The notes under the pieces: model-generated
Told to the model about the DNA's origin: nothing
Databases searched by the model: none
What the model saw: the letters and a program-made list of their open reading frames with translations, nothing else
NCBI GenBank assembly: GCA_003524335.1
Contig: DQHV01000196.1
Location: 696-10,153 of the forward strand
Reading direction: 5' to 3'
From: Candidatus Aminicenantota bacterium
GTDB taxonomy: Bacteria > Acidobacteriota > Aminicenantia > Aminicenantales > UBA8522
DNA length: 9,458 nt
Position numbers and translations under genes: made by a program
In this document: in pieces, positions 1-6,131 of the stretch
Layout: each line of letters begins with the position of its first letter
How positions within the stretch are numbered: position 1 is the first letter of the stretch

Positions 1-288
1 GGCGACATCGCGAGGCGTCCCACCGTAGAAGACAAACATGCCCAAACCGTAATCGCGGGCCAGCCGGATCCACTGCTTTAGCCTCGGGTCGCCCTCGGCG
101 ATGTAACCTCCGGTGAGGTCGGAACAGATAATCTGACCGATCTTCTTTTCCAGGTTCAGGCCGGCCAGGGTTTTCTTGGCCCAGGCTGCTGCCTCATCGG
201 GTGCAATCTGATTGGGAAGCGTAACCACGGCACCCAGAGCCAAAAGGAGCAGCGTACAGGCAGCAACTTCGAGGGTACGGATTTTCAT
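1..288 (-). CDS. Exported glycoside hydrolase family 3 protein, N-terminal part (cut by window edge)
   Basis: The first 96 residues are readable and the gene continues past position 1. Residues 1-21 or so form a signal peptide: K and R near the start, then a hydrophobic stretch (ACTLLLLALGAVVTL). Residues 44-96 match the start of a GH3 catalytic barrel: LNLEKKIGQI, then a loop, then LARDYGLGMFVFYGGTPRDVA, as in NagZ/beta-N-acetylhexosaminidase-like enzymes (…eKigQl…G.GgvilF…). Family members cleave beta-linked glucosides or N-acetylglucosaminides; the residues that set specificity lie outside the window. The start at 288 is chosen because GGAGGA sits about 5 nt upstream. An in-frame ATG at 300 would lie over that Shine-Dalgarno sequence. 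The GH3 assignment is fairly firm; the substrate is unknown. The enzyme is probably periplasmic or secreted. Confidence 0.8.
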   Translation of the reverse strand, partial: MKIRTLEVAACTLLLLALGAVVTLPNQIAPDEAAAWAKKTLAGLNLEKKIGQIICSDLTGGYIAEGDPRLKQWIRLARDYGLGMFVFYGGTPRDVA

Positions 289-304
289 CGGATCCTCCAT
301 TCCT

Positions 305-320
305 TGCCGGATCCCCGGCA
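305..320. repeat. Short inverted repeat upstream of the GH3 gene
   Basis: TGCCGG-ATCC-CCGGCA is a perfect 6-bp stem with a 4-nt loop, 17 bp upstream of the GH3 start codon and so probably in its 5' untranslated region. No T-run follows on either side, so it is not a convincing terminator. It could be an mRNA hairpin or chance in GC-rich DNA. Confidence 0.3.
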
Positions 321-475
321 TCCTCGTGAGAGCCGGGAGATCATTTCTTATTCGTCCGAGGGACGTAGCTGGTGACCCGTAGATGTGCGCATCAGGCCCG
401 GTGGGAGCATAGCACAATCGACCCGAATGGGCGATATCCCCTTGTGCCGAGCGTTCCAACCATCCCGCTTTCGAG

Positions 476-504
476 TTGACACTCGGTCTTCTGGCCGCTA
501 GAAT
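476..504 (+). promoter_or_regulatory. Sigma70-like promoter, TTGACA-N17-TAGAAT
   Basis: A perfect -35 hexamer (476-481) is followed by an exactly 17-bp spacer and TAGAAT (499-504, 5 of 6 consensus). Transcription would start near 511 and run into the saccharopine-dehydrogenase-family gene at 662, leaving a leader of about 150 nt. CGAG/CTCG arms (472-475 and 482-485) flank the -35 box and might form a small operator. It is the best promoter match in the 289-661 intergenic region. The remainder of that region shows no other convincing element apart from the hairpin at 305-320 and the short ORF at 511-600. Confidence 0.6.
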
Positions 505-510
505 GGGGCC

Positions 511-600
511 ATGACCGAGAAGAAGCAGTTCCGGGCGGCGCTCCCCGTCGACCACTGCCTGCAGACTATACTTTTCGTCAACCATTTTTCCGGCCTGTAA
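511..600 (+). CDS. Possible 29-aa leaderless small ORF (doubtful)
   Basis: An ATG lies 7 nt after the TAGAAT box, where transcription is expected to begin, so any translation would be leaderless. The frame stays open for 29 codons, starts MTEKKQFRAALPVDHC and ends at TAA (598-600). It has no Shine-Dalgarno sequence and I recognise no family. It could be a leader peptide, the remnant of a longer gene, or chance. It is listed because of its exact placement relative to the promoter, not because of its sequence. Confidence 0.2.
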   Translation: MTEKKQFRAALPVDHCLQTILFVNHFSGL

Positions 601-650
601 TCGGCCGTCCGCACCCCGCTCTTCCCGCATCTTATTCCCTATTCAAAAAA

Positions 651-656
651 AGGAGG
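651..656 (+). promoter_or_regulatory. Strong ribosome binding site AGGAGG
   Basis: AGGAGG follows a run of seven A residues and sits 5 nt before the ATG at 662. It fixes the start of the saccharopine-dehydrogenase-family gene and argues for efficient translation. Confidence 0.85.
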
Positions 657-661
657 AAATC

Positions 662-1807
662 ATGAAAATCACCATATTAGGAGCCGGCCTGGTCGGAGGA
701 CCGATGGCCAGAGACCTGGCCGCCGATAAAGGGACGAGTGTGACGGCTGTGGACGTCTCGTCCCAAGCCCTTGACAAGCTCAAGAGATTCCGCCGGATCA
801 AAACGATCCGGGAAGATCTGGCTGATCCCAGGAACGTCAAAAAAATCATCCGGGATGCGGACCTGGTCATCAGCGCCGTCCCCGGATTCATGGGGTTCAA
901 GACACTCCAGGCTGTTCTTGAATCGGGCAAGACTGCCGTCGATATCGCCTTCTTCCCCGAGGACCCGTTTGCGCTCGACAAGCTAGCAAAGGCCAAAGGT
1001 CTGGTGGCCGTCGTTGACTGCGGTGTCGCCCCGGGCATGAGCAGCATCCTGGCTGCCCACGCGGTCAAGAAGCTCGATGAGGCAAAAAGCATCAAGATTT
1101 ATGTCGGCGGCCTGCCCGAGATCCGCGAATATCCCTACGAGTATAAGGCCGTTTTTTCCCCCCACGATGTCATCGAAGAGTATGTCCGGCCGGCCCGCTA
1201 CATCGAGAGCGGCAAGATGGTCACCCGGCCGGCCCTCTCCGACCCCGAGTTCCTGACTTTTCCCGGCATCGGGACACTCGAGGCCTTCAACACTGACGGC
1301 CTGCGGACCATGGCCGAGACTCTAAATGTACCCAACATGAAGGAGAAGACCCTCCGTTACCCCGGCCACATCGAGAAGATGGCCGTCCTCAGGGAGACGG
1401 GGTTCTTCGACACCCAGGAGGTCGTGGTCAAGGGGACCCGGATCCGGCCCCTCGATTTCACGGCTGAAATCCTCTTCCCCAAGTGGAAGCTCCAGGAGGG
1501 TGAGGCCGACATTACCGTCATGAAGATCATCGTCGAGGGGACGAAAGACAGGAATTCCCTGCGCATCTCCTATGATCTCTTTGACCGCTACGATGAGCGC
1601 ACGGGAGTCCACTCCATGGCCCGGACGACGGGCTACACGGCCACGACCGCAGCCCGGATGATCGCCCAGGGGCTGTACAGACGGAAAGGAATCTCGGCGC
1701 CGGAGCACATCGGCGCAGATGCCCGTTGCGTCAAGTTCATGCTCAGCGGTCTGGCCGATCGCGGAGTCGTCTACAGGGAGACGGTGGAGCGGGTCGAGCC
1801 GAAATAA
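662..1807 (+). CDS. Saccharopine dehydrogenase-family oxidoreductase (possible lysine 6-dehydrogenase-like)
   Basis: A 381-aa soluble protein. Residues 1-30 form a Rossmann dinucleotide-binding fold: MKITILGAGLVGGPMARDL, with the G7-x-G9-x-x-G12 loop, then an acidic residue at the end of strand two (TAVDVS, near residue 31) that favours NAD(H). DADLVISAVPG and DCGVAPGMSSILA are typical of the saccharopine dehydrogenase/LYS9 superfamily. About 385 aa matches stand-alone members such as bacterial lysine 6-dehydrogenase, which oxidatively deaminates the epsilon-amino group of lysine. Saccharopine reductases and carboxynorspermidine dehydrogenases share the fold, so the reaction is inferred. No lysine-catabolism gene adjoins it; the next gene converges on it. 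It has an AGGAGG ribosome binding site and a near-consensus promoter upstream. Codon use is GC-rich, unlike the next gene. Confidence 0.85.
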   Translation: MKITILGAGLVGGPMARDLAADKGTSVTAVDVSSQALDKLKRFRRIKTIREDLADPRNVKKIIRDADLVISAVPGFMGFKTLQAVLESGKTAVDIAFFPEDPFALDKLAKAKGLVAVVDCGVAPGMSSILAAHAVKKLDEAKSIKIYVGGLPEIREYPYEYKAVFSPHDVIEEYVRPARYIESGKMVTRPALSDPEFLTFPGIGTLEAFNTDGLRTMAETLNVPNMKEKTLRYPGHIEKMAVLRETGFFDTQEVVVKGTRIRPLDFTAEILFPKWKLQEGEADITVMKIIVEGTKDRNSLRISYDLFDRYDERTGVHSMARTTGYTATTAARMIAQGLYRRKGISAPEHIGADARCVKFMLSGLADRGVVYRETVERVEPK

Positions 1808-1836
1808 TCGCAAGAGGCTTCGATGTGTGCTGGAAT

Positions 1837-2211
1837 CTATTTATGTTTTGTCTTTATGGCAAGAATATGAACACTGACTCCAGCCCCTATTAAAAGAAGT
1901 GTCATTCTCCAAAAATTATTGTCAATGATGAAGATAACAGAATACGCGATTGTCATCAGAAATAGAGACAGAGCAAAAAATTTCAGCTTTAGAGAAATGC
2001 CTTTCCCTCCCATATAATCCTTTAGATGACGCCCGAAATACCGGTTACTCATCAGCCAATCATAAAGCCTCTTTGAACTCCGGGCATAACAGGCAGCAGA
2101 CAACAAAAGGAATGGCGTCGTCGGCAAGAGGGGAACGAAAATCCCAATCACACCAACCCCTAAAAAGAACGTTCCAAACACGATCAGAATTTTCTTCCCT
2201 AGTTTCCTCAT
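1837..2211 (-). CDS. DUF454 (YbaN-like) inner membrane protein
   Basis: A 124-aa protein of the YbaN/DUF454 family, whose biochemical role is not established. It starts with a basic MRKLGKK, then a hydrophobic segment (about 8-25) containing GVIGIFVPLLPTTPFLLLSA, the family hallmark (G.lG..lPllPTTPFlLla…c.arsS). SKRLYDWLMSNRYFGRHLKDY is the second conserved block. Two further hydrophobic segments follow (about 78-95 and 101-117). Length is normal for the family. The start at 2211 has AGGA just upstream, with rather tight spacing. It lies 119 bp downstream of the radical SAM gene on the same strand and may be cotranscribed, but nothing proves it. The gene is markedly AT-richer than its neighbours (20 G/C in the 60 bases 1861-1920, against 40 in 1261-1320), which may mean later acquisition. 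Confidence 0.85.
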   Translation of the reverse strand: MRKLGKKILIVFGTFFLGVGVIGIFVPLLPTTPFLLLSAACYARSSKRLYDWLMSNRYFGRHLKDYMGGKGISLKLKFFALSLFLMTIAYSVIFIIDNNFWRMTLLLIGAGVSVHILAIKTKHK

Positions 2212-2330
2212 AATCCTATTTTTTGGGCTTATAACACAATTTAGAATAATGACTCAATACAGCTCTATCCTCTCCTGAAAAAGGAGGAGAGAACCCGGGG
2301 GAGATGTCTCCTCGACTGAATATCTAATAT

Positions 2331-3413
2331 TCAGAAGAGGAACCAGGACCCCTGAATGTCAAGATTCGTAAGCCCGGCTTCCTTTGCCGCTTTGACGGCT
2401 TCATCATATTCCATACGTGTGATCTTCCGGGAAAGCTCAGGATATTGAAAGGCTTTGTACATCGGTCTGTACTGGGACATGATATTGAGATAGGTATCCT
2501 TGGGAAGGTTTCGAGCTATCCACTCAATGACCCCCTTGGCTCCGCTGACTCCGCTCGGCATTACGAGATGGCGGATCATTAAGCCTCTATACATAAGCCC
2601 ATCTCCAGCGGATTTGGCCACTCCTACCTGGCGATGCATTTCCAGGAGGGCTGCCTGAGTGATTTCGGGATAGGTATCGGCTCCTGAAGAGTACTTCTGC
2701 GCCATTTTTCCATCTGAATACTTGAAGTCGGGGAGGTAAATATCAACTATCCCATCGAGGATCTTGAGAATCTCGGGACGCTCCCAGCCGCAGGTATTGT
2801 ACACGAGGGGAAGTCTCAGGCCCTTCTGCACAGCCATATCCACGGCCAGGACAATATGAGCGGAGTAATGGGTGGGAGTCACGAGGTTGATGTTATGGCA
2901 GCCTCTTTTTTGGAGTTCGAGCATCATCCGCGCCAAGTCCTCAATTTTCCTGGGCTCCCCCTGACCCTCCTGGCTGATTTCCCAGTTGATGCAAAAAACG
3001 CATCTCAATCCACAATTGGTGAAGAAAATTGTCCCTGATCCTCCTTTGCCGACCAGGGATTTTTCCTCGCCAAAATGCGGATGATAGGAAGAGATTTCGA
3101 GCTGGGAGGAAGCCTGACAGAATCCCTTTTCGCCTTTTAGCCGGTTGGCCCCGCATCCTCTGGGACACAGCCGGCAGCTTTTCATCACGTTCCAGAGCTC
3201 CTCACCCCTCTTCCTGAGTTCTCCGCTCTTGTGCAATTCAAGGTAGGAAGGTTTGAATCCCTGGTCAACCTTGGCCACTCTCTTCACTAAGGACGGCTTT
3301 AGAGTTCTCCTCTCCCTGAATCCAGCATAAAGAGAGCCTAGAGCGGAGCTCATTCCGCAGACCGCCAGGGAGAATAGGTTGCTGAGAAAAGCTCGCCTTG
3401 TCCTTTTTTCCAT
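2331..3413 (-). CDS. Radical SAM protein of the PflA-like/COG1313 group with a Tat-like N-terminus
   Basis: A 360-aa protein from the ATG at 3413. Residues 1-32 look like a twin-arginine signal: MEKRTRRAFLSNLF (T-R-R-A-F-L) followed by a weakly hydrophobic stretch. A Cys cluster follows, CRLCPRGCGANR…GFC (C80, C83, C87, C99), characteristic of COG1313/PflX-type proteins. The radical SAM motif is in TNCGLRCVFCINWEIS: C134-x3-C138-x2-C141, which binds the 4Fe-4S cluster that cleaves S-adenosylmethionine. The barrel contains NLVTPTHYSAHI, LPLVYNTCGWE and YLPDFKYSD, all typical of PflA-like activating enzymes. The substrate is unknown and no glycyl radical enzyme is in the window. A TTG start at 3434 is possible, adding 7 residues; the ATG is preferred because it gives a normal Tat n-region. 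The same strand carries the UroD gene 224 bp upstream, but a separate promoter is likely. Confidence 0.85.
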   Translation of the reverse strand: MEKRTRRAFLSNLFSLAVCGMSSALGSLYAGFRERRTLKPSLVKRVAKVDQGFKPSYLELHKSGELRKRGEELWNVMKSCRLCPRGCGANRLKGEKGFCQASSQLEISSYHPHFGEEKSLVGKGGSGTIFFTNCGLRCVFCINWEISQEGQGEPRKIEDLARMMLELQKRGCHNINLVTPTHYSAHIVLAVDMAVQKGLRLPLVYNTCGWERPEILKILDGIVDIYLPDFKYSDGKMAQKYSSGADTYPEITQAALLEMHRQVGVAKSAGDGLMYRGLMIRHLVMPSGVSGAKGVIEWIARNLPKDTYLNIMSQYRPMYKAFQYPELSRKITRMEYDEAVKAAKEAGLTNLDIQGSWFLF

Positions 3414-3499
3414 CCGGATTTCTCTTTCGCCCAAGACCTTTACTCTAGCCCCGCCGTCTCAAAACCTGATATCAAATATTCCCACTGCAGTCGATTATT

Positions 3500-3528
3500 T
3501 TTATACCATATTTTCCATGGAAAATGAA
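3500..3528 (-). promoter_or_regulatory. Candidate promoter of the radical SAM gene, overlapped by a palindrome
   Basis: Read on the minus strand, TTCATT (3528-3523, a poor -35) and TATAAA (3505-3500, a good -10) are separated by 17 bp. The 16-bp perfect palindrome ATTTTCCATGGAAAAT (3510-3525) fills most of the spacer. That is a position where a repressor or activator dimer often binds. The leader to the ATG at 3413 would be about 80 nt. A weak -35 with an operator-like palindrome suggests regulated expression; this is inference. Confidence 0.4.
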
Positions 3529-3637
3529 CCCGACCTCTCAACAAGCGTAATGGCCACGTGTTGGTGATGGCTTTCCATTCTGATTTCCTTGTGAGGGAAG
3601 GGAAATATGACCTTTAGTTTTCCCTGGAAGCGATAAC

Positions 3638-4798
3638 CTAGTACTGACCGTATTTTTCCGCGGATTCAATGATGGCCCTGACATTTTCTCTTTTCGCGTC
3701 CCAGGGGGTTTCGCATTCGGTGCTGAGCACGAAGCCCCCGCCTTCGGCGCAATCGTCAATCAATTTCCGGCAGCACTTTTCCACTTCCTCCGGCGTGCCA
3801 TAAACCAGCAGGGACGAAGGGACGTTGCCCAGGATGCAGACGCGGTCGCCGAGGATTTCCTTGGCCTTTTTCATGTTTGTTTTCTCGAGGTCCAGGAGAA
3901 CCCTTCCCCTGGGCAGCCCGTCTGTAATGTGTTTCATCGTATCCAAATAGGGTGTTAAATCATTGTCCCAATGACATCTGACCCTGAATCCCCGCCTAAC
4001 GAAGAGATCTATCGATTTTTTGGCGTATGGCCAGAAAAACTCGTCAAAAATGCGGGGAGACATGCCCGGCGGGCCTCCGTTCACAAAGAAAATGATTTCC
4101 GCTCCGGGCACCTCCCCGGCTCCCATGATCATGGCCTGCTTCATGGCCCTCATGGCTTCGTACTCGACGAGCACGTCACTTATGGCCTTTATTTTTTCCG
4201 GCCGTTCAAAAATATCCTCGGTTAGTTGGTTTATTCCGCGGTAATACTGGAGCAAATCCAGTGGATGGCAGGCGCGTCCTCCCATGAGGAGAGGGACATC
4301 ATTGTCTTCGACGAACTTCCGCCAGGCCTTGGCATAAATCCTGGGGTATTCGAATTCGTAGTAAACAAAATCATCCATGCTCCGTCGGAAAACGTCTTGA
4401 CAGATTTTCTTATTGTAGAGGATCGTCGCGAACCCTCTCTCCAGGACGTCGTCGTAGTCCTCGAGGAGAGTTTTCTCATAGAAACTGGGTATATTCCCTT
4501 TGGGCGGGAAATCATCCCAGATCCTCCAATCCAGCGTCGCCTGATCCCAGCCCGATTTTCCCAAGAGCGAAAGGTGATCGAGAGTCGTAATGTTCGGGTC
4601 CACCTCATCGCCGCAGATATCCAGACAGTTGACCGTGGCCCGGACGAGCTTTTCTGGCTCCAAAAACATCTCTTTTATCGAAAGGCCGTCAAGATAGGGA
4701 ATGATGTAACAATTAATGGGCGCCACCGGGACCCGATCCGCTTCCTGAAGATTCCAGGCAGTGAGGAGTCGTTCATACCGGCTCATCGCTTCTTTCAT
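3638..4798 (-). CDS. UroD-family methyltransferase (uroporphyrinogen decarboxylase superfamily, corrinoid-linked)
   Basis: A 386-aa cytoplasmic protein of the UroD/MtaA/CmuA superfamily. The start at 4798 is preferred over the in-frame ATG at 4831, because AAAGGAGAG lies just upstream of 4798 and 4831 lies inside the preceding gene. Family features: an N-terminal DRVPVAPIN block; IFFVNGGPPGMSPRIFDEFFWPYAK; a putative metal site RVRCHWDN (C275, H276); ILGNVPSSLLVYGTPEEV (GN…ll..GTpeeV); and STECETPWDAKREN, whose C362 matches the conserved C-terminal metal Cys. True uroporphyrinogen decarboxylases lack the Cys-His zinc ligands. The corrinoid protein gene 11 nt upstream makes a methyl-transfer role much more likely than haem synthesis: moving a methyl group between the corrinoid and a substrate or acceptor. 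The substrate cannot be read from sequence. It is the last gene of the four-gene operon. Confidence 0.85.
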   Translation of the reverse strand: MKEAMSRYERLLTAWNLQEADRVPVAPINCYIIPYLDGLSIKEMFLEPEKLVRATVNCLDICGDEVDPNITTLDHLSLLGKSGWDQATLDWRIWDDFPPKGNIPSFYEKTLLEDYDDVLERGFATILYNKKICQDVFRRSMDDFVYYEFEYPRIYAKAWRKFVEDNDVPLLMGGRACHPLDLLQYYRGINQLTEDIFERPEKIKAISDVLVEYEAMRAMKQAMIMGAGEVPGAEIIFFVNGGPPGMSPRIFDEFFWPYAKKSIDLFVRRGFRVRCHWDNDLTPYLDTMKHITDGLPRGRVLLDLEKTNMKKAKEILGDRVCILGNVPSSLLVYGTPEEVEKCCRKLIDDCAEGGGFVLSTECETPWDAKRENVRAIIESAEKYGQY

Positions 4799-4809
4799 AG
4801 CTCTCTCCT

Positions 4810-5445
4810 TTAGCCCCTTTTCCTGGTCCATTTATTAATCATCCGGACCCCTTCGTTGGCATTCGAGGTCGTGAAGTCGGCTCCGATCCGGGAGGGGTCA
4901 ACTTCTCCGACCACTCCCCCTCCGACGATGATCTTGACATCTCCCCTGAGGCCGGCGTCCGCGATGGCTTGAACCGTTTTTCCCATGACGGGGATTGACG
5001 TGGTCAGAAGCCCCGACATCCCGACGACCTGGGGATTATGCTCCTTGATCTTTTCTACGAAAATCTTTTCCGGGACATCGACGCCGAGGTCGACAACCTC
5101 AAAACCTTCGCATTCGAGCAAACTGGCCACGATTCCCTTGCCGAGATCATGGACATCCCCCGAAACGGTCCCGATCAGGACTTTCCCTTTTGCTTCTTCT
5201 CCCTGGCCTTTTTCTTTTATCTTGGGGGTTATGAGAGTGGCCGCTTCCTTGAAGATTTGCGCGGCACGCATCAATTCCATGAGAAAGAGATTTCCTTTTT
5301 CGAATTCTTCTCCCACCTTTTGGAGACCCTCCCGGGCTTCTTCGATCAGGTCCAGGGGGTTCCGGCCCGAGTCCAGCTCCGCTTTGACGACCTGGAGGAA
5401 GTTCTTTTTGTCTAAAACGGATAAGGCCGCGCTCAACTTTCCCAA
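4810..5445 (-). CDS. Corrinoid (B12-binding) methyltransferase protein, MtaC/MtbC-like
   Basis: A 211-aa cytoplasmic methyl-carrier protein. Residues 1-75 are the helical cap domain of methyltransferase corrinoid proteins, including NPLDLIEEAREGLQKVGEEF and LMELMRAAQIFKEA. Residues 86-205 are the cobalamin-binding Rossmann domain, with D97-V-H99-D-L-G102 (H99 is the lower cobalt ligand), S144-G-L146 and GGG at 175-177. The frame is open back to 5676, but the upstream stretch is a shadow of the 64-aa gene and has no family character. The TTG at 5445 gives the normal family length and has GGGAG 7 nt upstream. A second TTG at 5436 overlaps the previous stop codon as TTGA. The gene overlaps its upstream neighbour by 13 nt, suggesting translational coupling. 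The partner is the UroD-family methyltransferase directly downstream. No reductive activase (RamA-like) is in the window. Confidence 0.9.
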   Translation of the reverse strand: MGKLSAALSVLDKKNFLQVVKAELDSGRNPLDLIEEAREGLQKVGEEFEKGNLFLMELMRAAQIFKEAATLITPKIKEKGQGEEAKGKVLIGTVSGDVHDLGKGIVASLLECEGFEVVDLGVDVPEKIFVEKIKEHNPQVVGMSGLLTTSIPVMGKTVQAIADAGLRGDVKIIVGGGVVGEVDPSRIGADFTTSNANEGVRMINKWTRKRG

Positions 5446-5627
5446 GGTCCTTCTCCCTTCTTCCACAGCAGTTTGACAAGGACAAAACTCCACGGCGCGT
5501 GAGCGAGCATTTTTTCGGCGTGTTTTCCGAACAGCCACTTCGCCTGAACCCTGGCGATTTCTTCCTCTGTCGGAGGCTTTAGCCCCTTTTTGGTCTCCTC
5601 CAGGATACGTTTCACCGCGTCTTTCAT
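5433..5627 (-). CDS. Unrecognised 64-aa protein in the corrinoid operon
   Basis: A small basic protein starting MKDAVKRILEETKKGLKPP and ending KKGEGPWES. I do not recognise its family. It looks mostly helical and amphipathic, with one moderately hydrophobic patch (APWSFVLVKLLW, about residues 44-55) and no signal peptide or Cys. Reality is supported by a strong AAAGGAGG 9 nt upstream of its ATG, by starting 2 nt after the DUF2784 stop codon, and by overlapping the corrinoid gene by 13 nt. Its position between membrane and corrinoid genes suggests an accessory part of the methyltransferase module, for example a linker or chaperone. That is inference from context. It could also be the remnant of a longer protein. 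Confidence 0.7.
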   Translation of the reverse strand: MKDAVKRILEETKKGLKPPTEEEIARVQAKWLFGKHAEKMLAHAPWSFVLVKLLWKKGEGPWES

Positions 5628-5629
5628 GG

Positions 5630-6013
5630 TTAAAAGCCTCCTTTATGTCTCTTTCTCCAAGCCCTGATGTTGGCAAGAAGTGACGCCGTGAGGGCGCCGA
5701 TGAGCAAGATCAGCGTAATTATATCCACGGTCTTCTGTTTAACGTCCCAGCCAGTGAAAGAGTCGACCAGGAATTTCGTATAGGAACTGGGCATATCGCG
5801 GATGCCCAATTTGGCTCTCACCTGCCAATGCCAATCCGTGCTCGGGCAATAACCATATCCATACCAGATGCCGAGGACAAACCAAGAAAAGGCCGTCAGG
5901 AGAATGATCGCGAGATTGAACAGCCTCGTTTTCTTCCAAGCCCAGCCGAGGAGAATGAGGATGATTAAGGTGGAATGGAAAATAAAAAAGAACTTGTCCA
6001 GAAAAGCATACAT
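5630..6013 (-). CDS. DUF2784-like membrane protein
   Basis: A 127-aa integral membrane protein with hydrophobic segments at about 8-24, 31-50 and 97-115. It resembles the DUF2784 family: FHSTLIILILLGWAWKKTR with H13, NLAIILLTAFSWFVLG, and the hallmark YCPSTDWHWQVRAKLG (C56-P57-S-T-D60-W61-H62; family pattern CPLTDWH/E), followed by MPSSYTKFLVD. The family's function is unknown. It is the first gene of the corrinoid operon and its stop is 2 nt before the next ATG. The Shine-Dalgarno sequence of its downstream neighbour lies inside its last codons. Its own ribosome binding site is weak (AAGG about 13 nt upstream). The link to methyl transfer is positional only. Confidence 0.8.
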   Translation of the reverse strand: MYAFLDKFFFIFHSTLIILILLGWAWKKTRLFNLAIILLTAFSWFVLGIWYGYGYCPSTDWHWQVRAKLGIRDMPSSYTKFLVDSFTGWDVKQKTVDIITLILLIGALTASLLANIRAWRKRHKGGF

Positions 6014-6024
6014 GGAACACGCGA

Positions 6025-6075
6025 GACCTTATTTTTTATCGAGAGACCATTTTTGTCAACCGGGTGAATAAGGTC
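6025..6075. repeat. 9-bp inverted repeat flanking the operon promoter
   Basis: GACCTTATT (6025-6033) and AATAAGGTC (6067-6075) are exact reverse complements 33 bp apart. They bracket the candidate promoter of the DUF2784-corrinoid operon. Paired half-sites around a promoter suit a looping or dimeric regulator. The spacing is too long for a typical terminator loop. Confidence 0.35.
6031..6059 (-). promoter_or_regulatory. Candidate promoter of the corrinoid methyltransferase operon
   Basis: On the minus strand a perfect TTGACA (6059-6054) is followed by 17 bp and AAAAAT (6036-6031, 4 of 6 consensus). Transcription would start near 6024, leaving only about 10 nt before the DUF2784 ATG at 6013. 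No other gene is encoded upstream in the same direction except the GH20 remnant, so this is the natural operon promoter. Confidence 0.5.
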
Positions 6076-6131
6076 ATGGCCCGGAGCTATGGCCGCTACG
6101 CCAATGCCTGAATGACCGCTACGATTATGGC

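Noticed and set aside
1322..1813. 163-codon minus-strand ORF opposite the dehydrogenase
   Set aside because: It is antisense to a well-supported gene, shows no family motifs, and is explained by high GC suppressing stop codons.
2269..2312. Hairpins near the end of the radical SAM gene (CTCTCCT/AGGAGAG and GGGAGA/TCTCC) as terminators
   Set aside because: Stems are short and no T-run follows in either direction, so an intrinsic terminator is not supported.
3569..3600. ATTTCC…GGAAAT hairpin downstream of the UroD gene as terminator
   Set aside because: The stem is bulged and lacks a U-tract on the minus strand.
3638..4798. Annotation of the UroD-family protein as haem-pathway HemE
   Set aside because: It sits next to a corrinoid protein and has Cys/His metal-ligand candidates that true HemE lacks, and no haem genes are nearby.
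4226..4813. 195-codon plus-strand ORF opposite the UroD gene
   Set aside because: It is antisense to conserved UroD coding sequence, with no recognisable domain or ribosome binding site.
5446..5676. N-terminal 77-residue extension of the corrinoid protein
   Set aside because: It is an out-of-frame shadow of the 64-aa gene and the DUF2784/small-gene junction. It has no family similarity, and the TTG at 5445 has its own Shine-Dalgarno sequence and gives the usual length.
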